The notes under the pieces were generated by a model. It was not told the DNA's origin. It saw only the letters and a program-made list of their open reading frames with translations, and searched no databases. The position numbers and the translations under genes are program-made. A stretch of DNA of 64,000 nucleotides from Cardiocondyla obscurior (Eukaryota; Arthropoda; Insecta; Hymenoptera; Formicidae), in assembly GCF_019399895.1 (NCBI RefSeq), contig NC_091882.1:2790001-2854000 (forward strand), written 5' to 3'. The number at the start of each line of letters is the position of its first letter. The stretch's first letter is position 1. Below, piece by piece: positions 61,071 to 64,000 of this stretch.

Positions 61071-64000
61071 ATGGGTGTTGGCCTCAAACCGCTGGAGTTC
61101 ACGGATTGCCTAACCGACAGTCCGTACTTCCGCGAGAATCTGCACTATCACGAGCGTGAATTGGAAAAAACCAGCCAGCAGATTAAGCGGCTCGTTAAGG
61201 AGGTCAAAGATTTATTGCTGGCCACCAAGAGTGAGTTACGAGCTTCCCCTTTGCTCCTTTTTTTTTTTTTTTATCATTCGGACTATCAGACCATGTGATT
61301 GTTGTAACAGCTGTTGCATGAATGATTTATCTTTACGGGTGATTATTAAATCAGCATTGTTACTCCGTAATTAAATTAATTTAGGGATCCTTCCTGTTCC
61401 ATTATTTTTTTTTTTTTTTTTTTTTTTTTTATCACGTTGGAAATATCTTCTCAACGTGATCTAGATCTTTTTGTTTGATTAGATAATAATAGATTAGTTG
61501 ATAATTTTGATATCTTTTTAGACCTGTCCCGAGCTCAGAGAGCCTTTTCCAAAACGTTGCAAAACTTTAGTTTTGAATGCATCGGCGAGAGCCAAACCGA
61601 GGACGAAACTCACATATCTCAAAGTCTAAAAGAATTTGGTAAACTTATCGCATCCATAGAAGATGAAAGGGATCGCATGGTATGCAATTTACCAATGTGC
61701 ATAGACTAGTTCGTAGATTCTATGCGCTTGTAGCTCTTATATGACTGTTATCTTTTAATGTTAATATAGGAAATGATTAATTTAAATGAGATCTAAGAAA
61801 CAGTCATGATGTCATCAATTTATTAGATCTTAAAATAGCTTTCCTCTTTCCAGTTGGAACGAGCGTATGATCAGATTATATTACCCTTGGAAAATTTTAG
61901 AAAAGAACATATCGGCGGAGTTAAGGTAAAACAAATGATATCTTTTTATTTACGATTTTTTTTATTCTTATAATATTTTTTTTTAATGTATATATTTTTT
62001 TATAATATGTTTTGAAATGTTTTAAGATCGTTTAGTTTTATTTATCTCCGTAACGATTTAAATATTTCAGGATGGCAAAAAGAAATTTGAAAAACAGACG
62101 ATTAAATTTTGTCAAAGTCAAGAGCGTTACTTGAATTTATCCACGAAAAAGCAAGACAATGTTTTACAAGAGGTATATTAAATAGTAATAAAGTAGATGA
62201 ATAATATATTTTAAAAATTGTGTATTTAAAAATTATAAAAAAATTTATTATTAATTTTCTATGTTGATACGTGTGTATAGGCTGATGCAACGTTGGAAAT
62301 GGCTGAAAGACACTTCTCCCAGGCTAGTTTAGAATATGTATTTTTACTGCAGGAAGTTCAGGAACGGAAAAAGTTTGAATTTGTTGAAACGGTAATAATT
62401 TTAATATTTTACGATTAATTTTACGTATTAAATTATAATCTTCATATAGTTTATTGTAACGTAAAATGTTTTAGTTATTGGGATTTATGTTTGGCTGGCT
62501 AACATTTTATCATCAAGGCCACGAAGTTGCAAAGGACTTTAAACCTTATATGACAGAGCTACAATTAAAGATTCAGAAGGTTGGTAATTAATTTTTATAA
62601 TAAATTTCTAACTGCTTAAACATACAGTTATATTTAATGGTATGAGAGGTAATATTTTACTTCTTTAGCCGGTGTACGTATTTCCAGTTAAATCGCATTA
62701 TTACGAAAGCCGTTATAACGTAGAATCATTATTTTGATTATTTAATAATGTAGTGCTATTGCTGTATGTTTGTATGCAAGAAAATCTTGTTGAAATATGC
62801 ATCACTAACATGTAGATACATGTTTGCTCTAGTACTTCTAATGTCACCGATAATGAGAGTTCTTAATTTATAGCTTGAATTAGCCAAAAATTACGTTGCT
62901 AAACATAAGTTAACAATTTAATGATTAATTGCAAATTAATTTTAATAGATTTCGAAAAATAAATATATAAATTTTGCAAATAACTTGTGCACATGTGATT
63001 GCTAATAAAATTAGTTTATAATTTGTATTTAAGTGCAATTTGCAAGAAATGTATTTAAATATTCGATGTAATTTTTGTTTGGTATAAGGATGTTGCTGGA
63101 AAAACCACGGCTAAGAATTGCAGCCACTGAAAAATCAAAATCTATAACATTTGCGTTTAAATTACCCTTATAATAAGTATTATGATTGATAACAGCATGA
63201 ATAAGTGCTTACTAATTTTTATTTGTGTGTGCGCGTGTTTTACAAGACTAGAGAGAATTTCCTTGCTACCCGGGATAAAACTGAATCGCTTATGAATAAA
63301 ATGAAGGACATGAAAAAGGTACGTTACATAAAAATTTTTTTATCCTTTCTTTCGTTCAGTAAAAGCTAGTTATATAGAGACATTTTTTGTAGTTTTATAA
63401 TTATTATTTTGTTACATTTTAAAGTGCATATGTTAACAATTAAGCATATAAATAGTTTTATTAATATTTATGAATATTTTGTAAAAGTATTCAGTATGTT
63501 TGCTACTTTTAAACACACCCGCACCCATAATCATCTTTTTTTTTCTTAGTCTGCTGTAGAAAGTGGTCTCAACAAATTACATTCCCGCGAAGGATATCTG
63601 TTTCTAATGGAGAAAAGTAAGTCGATTAGTATAAGAGATATTTTTCAGTAGAAACTATTTCTTTAAAAAGTTTTAATGCAGTCGCTCTTTATATTATATT
63701 ACGAATATCGTAATTATATTACTAATGTCATGATATTTGCAGAAGCATTTGGTACAACATGGACAAAACAGTATTGCACATATCAAAAGGATAGGAAGGA
63801 ATTTACTATGATCCCTTACAATCAACTCACGGGAAAATTTGTATGTTAAAATTAAAAAAAAAACTAAGTATTATTACACGTATTAGTTATTAAGAATTTT
63901 CGGAATAATTTCTTAATATGTGTTTTTAGAGTAGCAAAGAAACCTTTACACTAGCATCTTGTATACGACGAACATCGGACACCATCGAAAAAAGATTTTG
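61071..64000 (+). CDS. Graf: Graf (GTPase regulator associated with FAK; ARHGAP26/10/oligophrenin family), 5' part
   Basis: Exons are 61071-61230, 61522-61679, 61854-61925, 62071-62172, 62281-62391, 62475-62579, 63247-63318, 63550-63616, 63743-63840 and 63930 to the window edge, about 338 residues in consistent phase. GRAF proteins bind curved membrane through a BAR domain and switch off Rho/Cdc42 with a RhoGAP domain; they act in the CLIC/GEEC endocytic route and cortical actin control. Visible here are the BAR domain, about residues 7-245 (PLEFTDCLTDSPYFRENL, LENFRKEHIGGVK, EYVFLLQEVQERKKFEFVE, GWLTFYHQGHEVAKDF), and the start of the PH domain at about 274 (EGYLFLMEKKAFGTTWTKQY, then SCIRRTSDTIEKRF). 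The RhoGAP and SH3 regions must lie beyond 64000. The start was chosen because MGVGLKPLEF aligns with the vertebrate MGLPALEF. Intron 1 contains a 26-base T run at 61405-61430. Confidence 0.95.

Noticed and set aside
1..64000. Search for a CRISPR array, operon, phage or bacterial defence system
   Set aside because: The window is eukaryotic: spliced genes, long introns and no regularly spaced direct repeats or polycistronic layout.

Overview
This is a stretch of animal nuclear DNA, most likely from an insect and probably a hymenopteran such as an ant or bee. The grounds are multi-exon genes with GT/AG introns, insect-type proteins (a rumpelstiltskin/hnRNP M homologue, a capping protein beta ending in LQRRNANN, a Graf-type BAR-PH protein), CpG-dense long introns and intergenic DNA on the left, and AT-rich, CpG-poor housekeeping genes on the right. 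The species call is inference; the gene calls rest on readable exons whose splice phases all agree.

Layout. Positions 1 to about 22,600 hold no gene I can support. They are CpG-rich non-coding DNA with homopolymers, microsatellites, C/G-tracts and a possible CpG-island promoter at 18.5-20.2 kb. A GC-rich leader at about 22.6-23.4 kb leads into Fem-1 (+ strand): a 20-codon first coding exon, a 17-kb first intron, and seven exons packed into 40.5-43.2 kb. rump/hnRNP M (- strand, 48.4-51.1 kb, eight coding exons) is tail-to-tail with Fem-1. eIF5A (+, 52.7-53.9 kb) is head-to-head with rump. Capping protein beta (-, 58.7-60.0 kb) is tail-to-tail with eIF5A. Graf (+, from 61.07 kb) is head-to-head with capping protein beta and runs off the right end inside its PH domain. 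The strand order is + - + - +, giving two shared divergent promoter regions (51.1-52.7 and 60.0-61.1 kb) and two convergent 3' regions (43.2-48.4 and 53.9-58.7 kb).

The genes do not form a pathway. Fem-1 is a substrate receptor of a cullin-2 ubiquitin ligase, rump is a three-RRM RNA-binding protein, eIF5A is the hypusinated translation factor, and capping protein beta and Graf both act on actin or the cortical membrane.

Most unusual content. Two related foldback elements lie in the two convergent 3' regions (44.8-45.0 and 55.1-55.5 kb) and look like one uncharacterised MITE-like family. Further inverted repeats and hairpins lie nearby. The rump and capping beta genes carry notable splice-site arrangements. 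CpG density changes sharply where the housekeeping genes begin. I found no operon, CRISPR array, phage or other microbial-type system.
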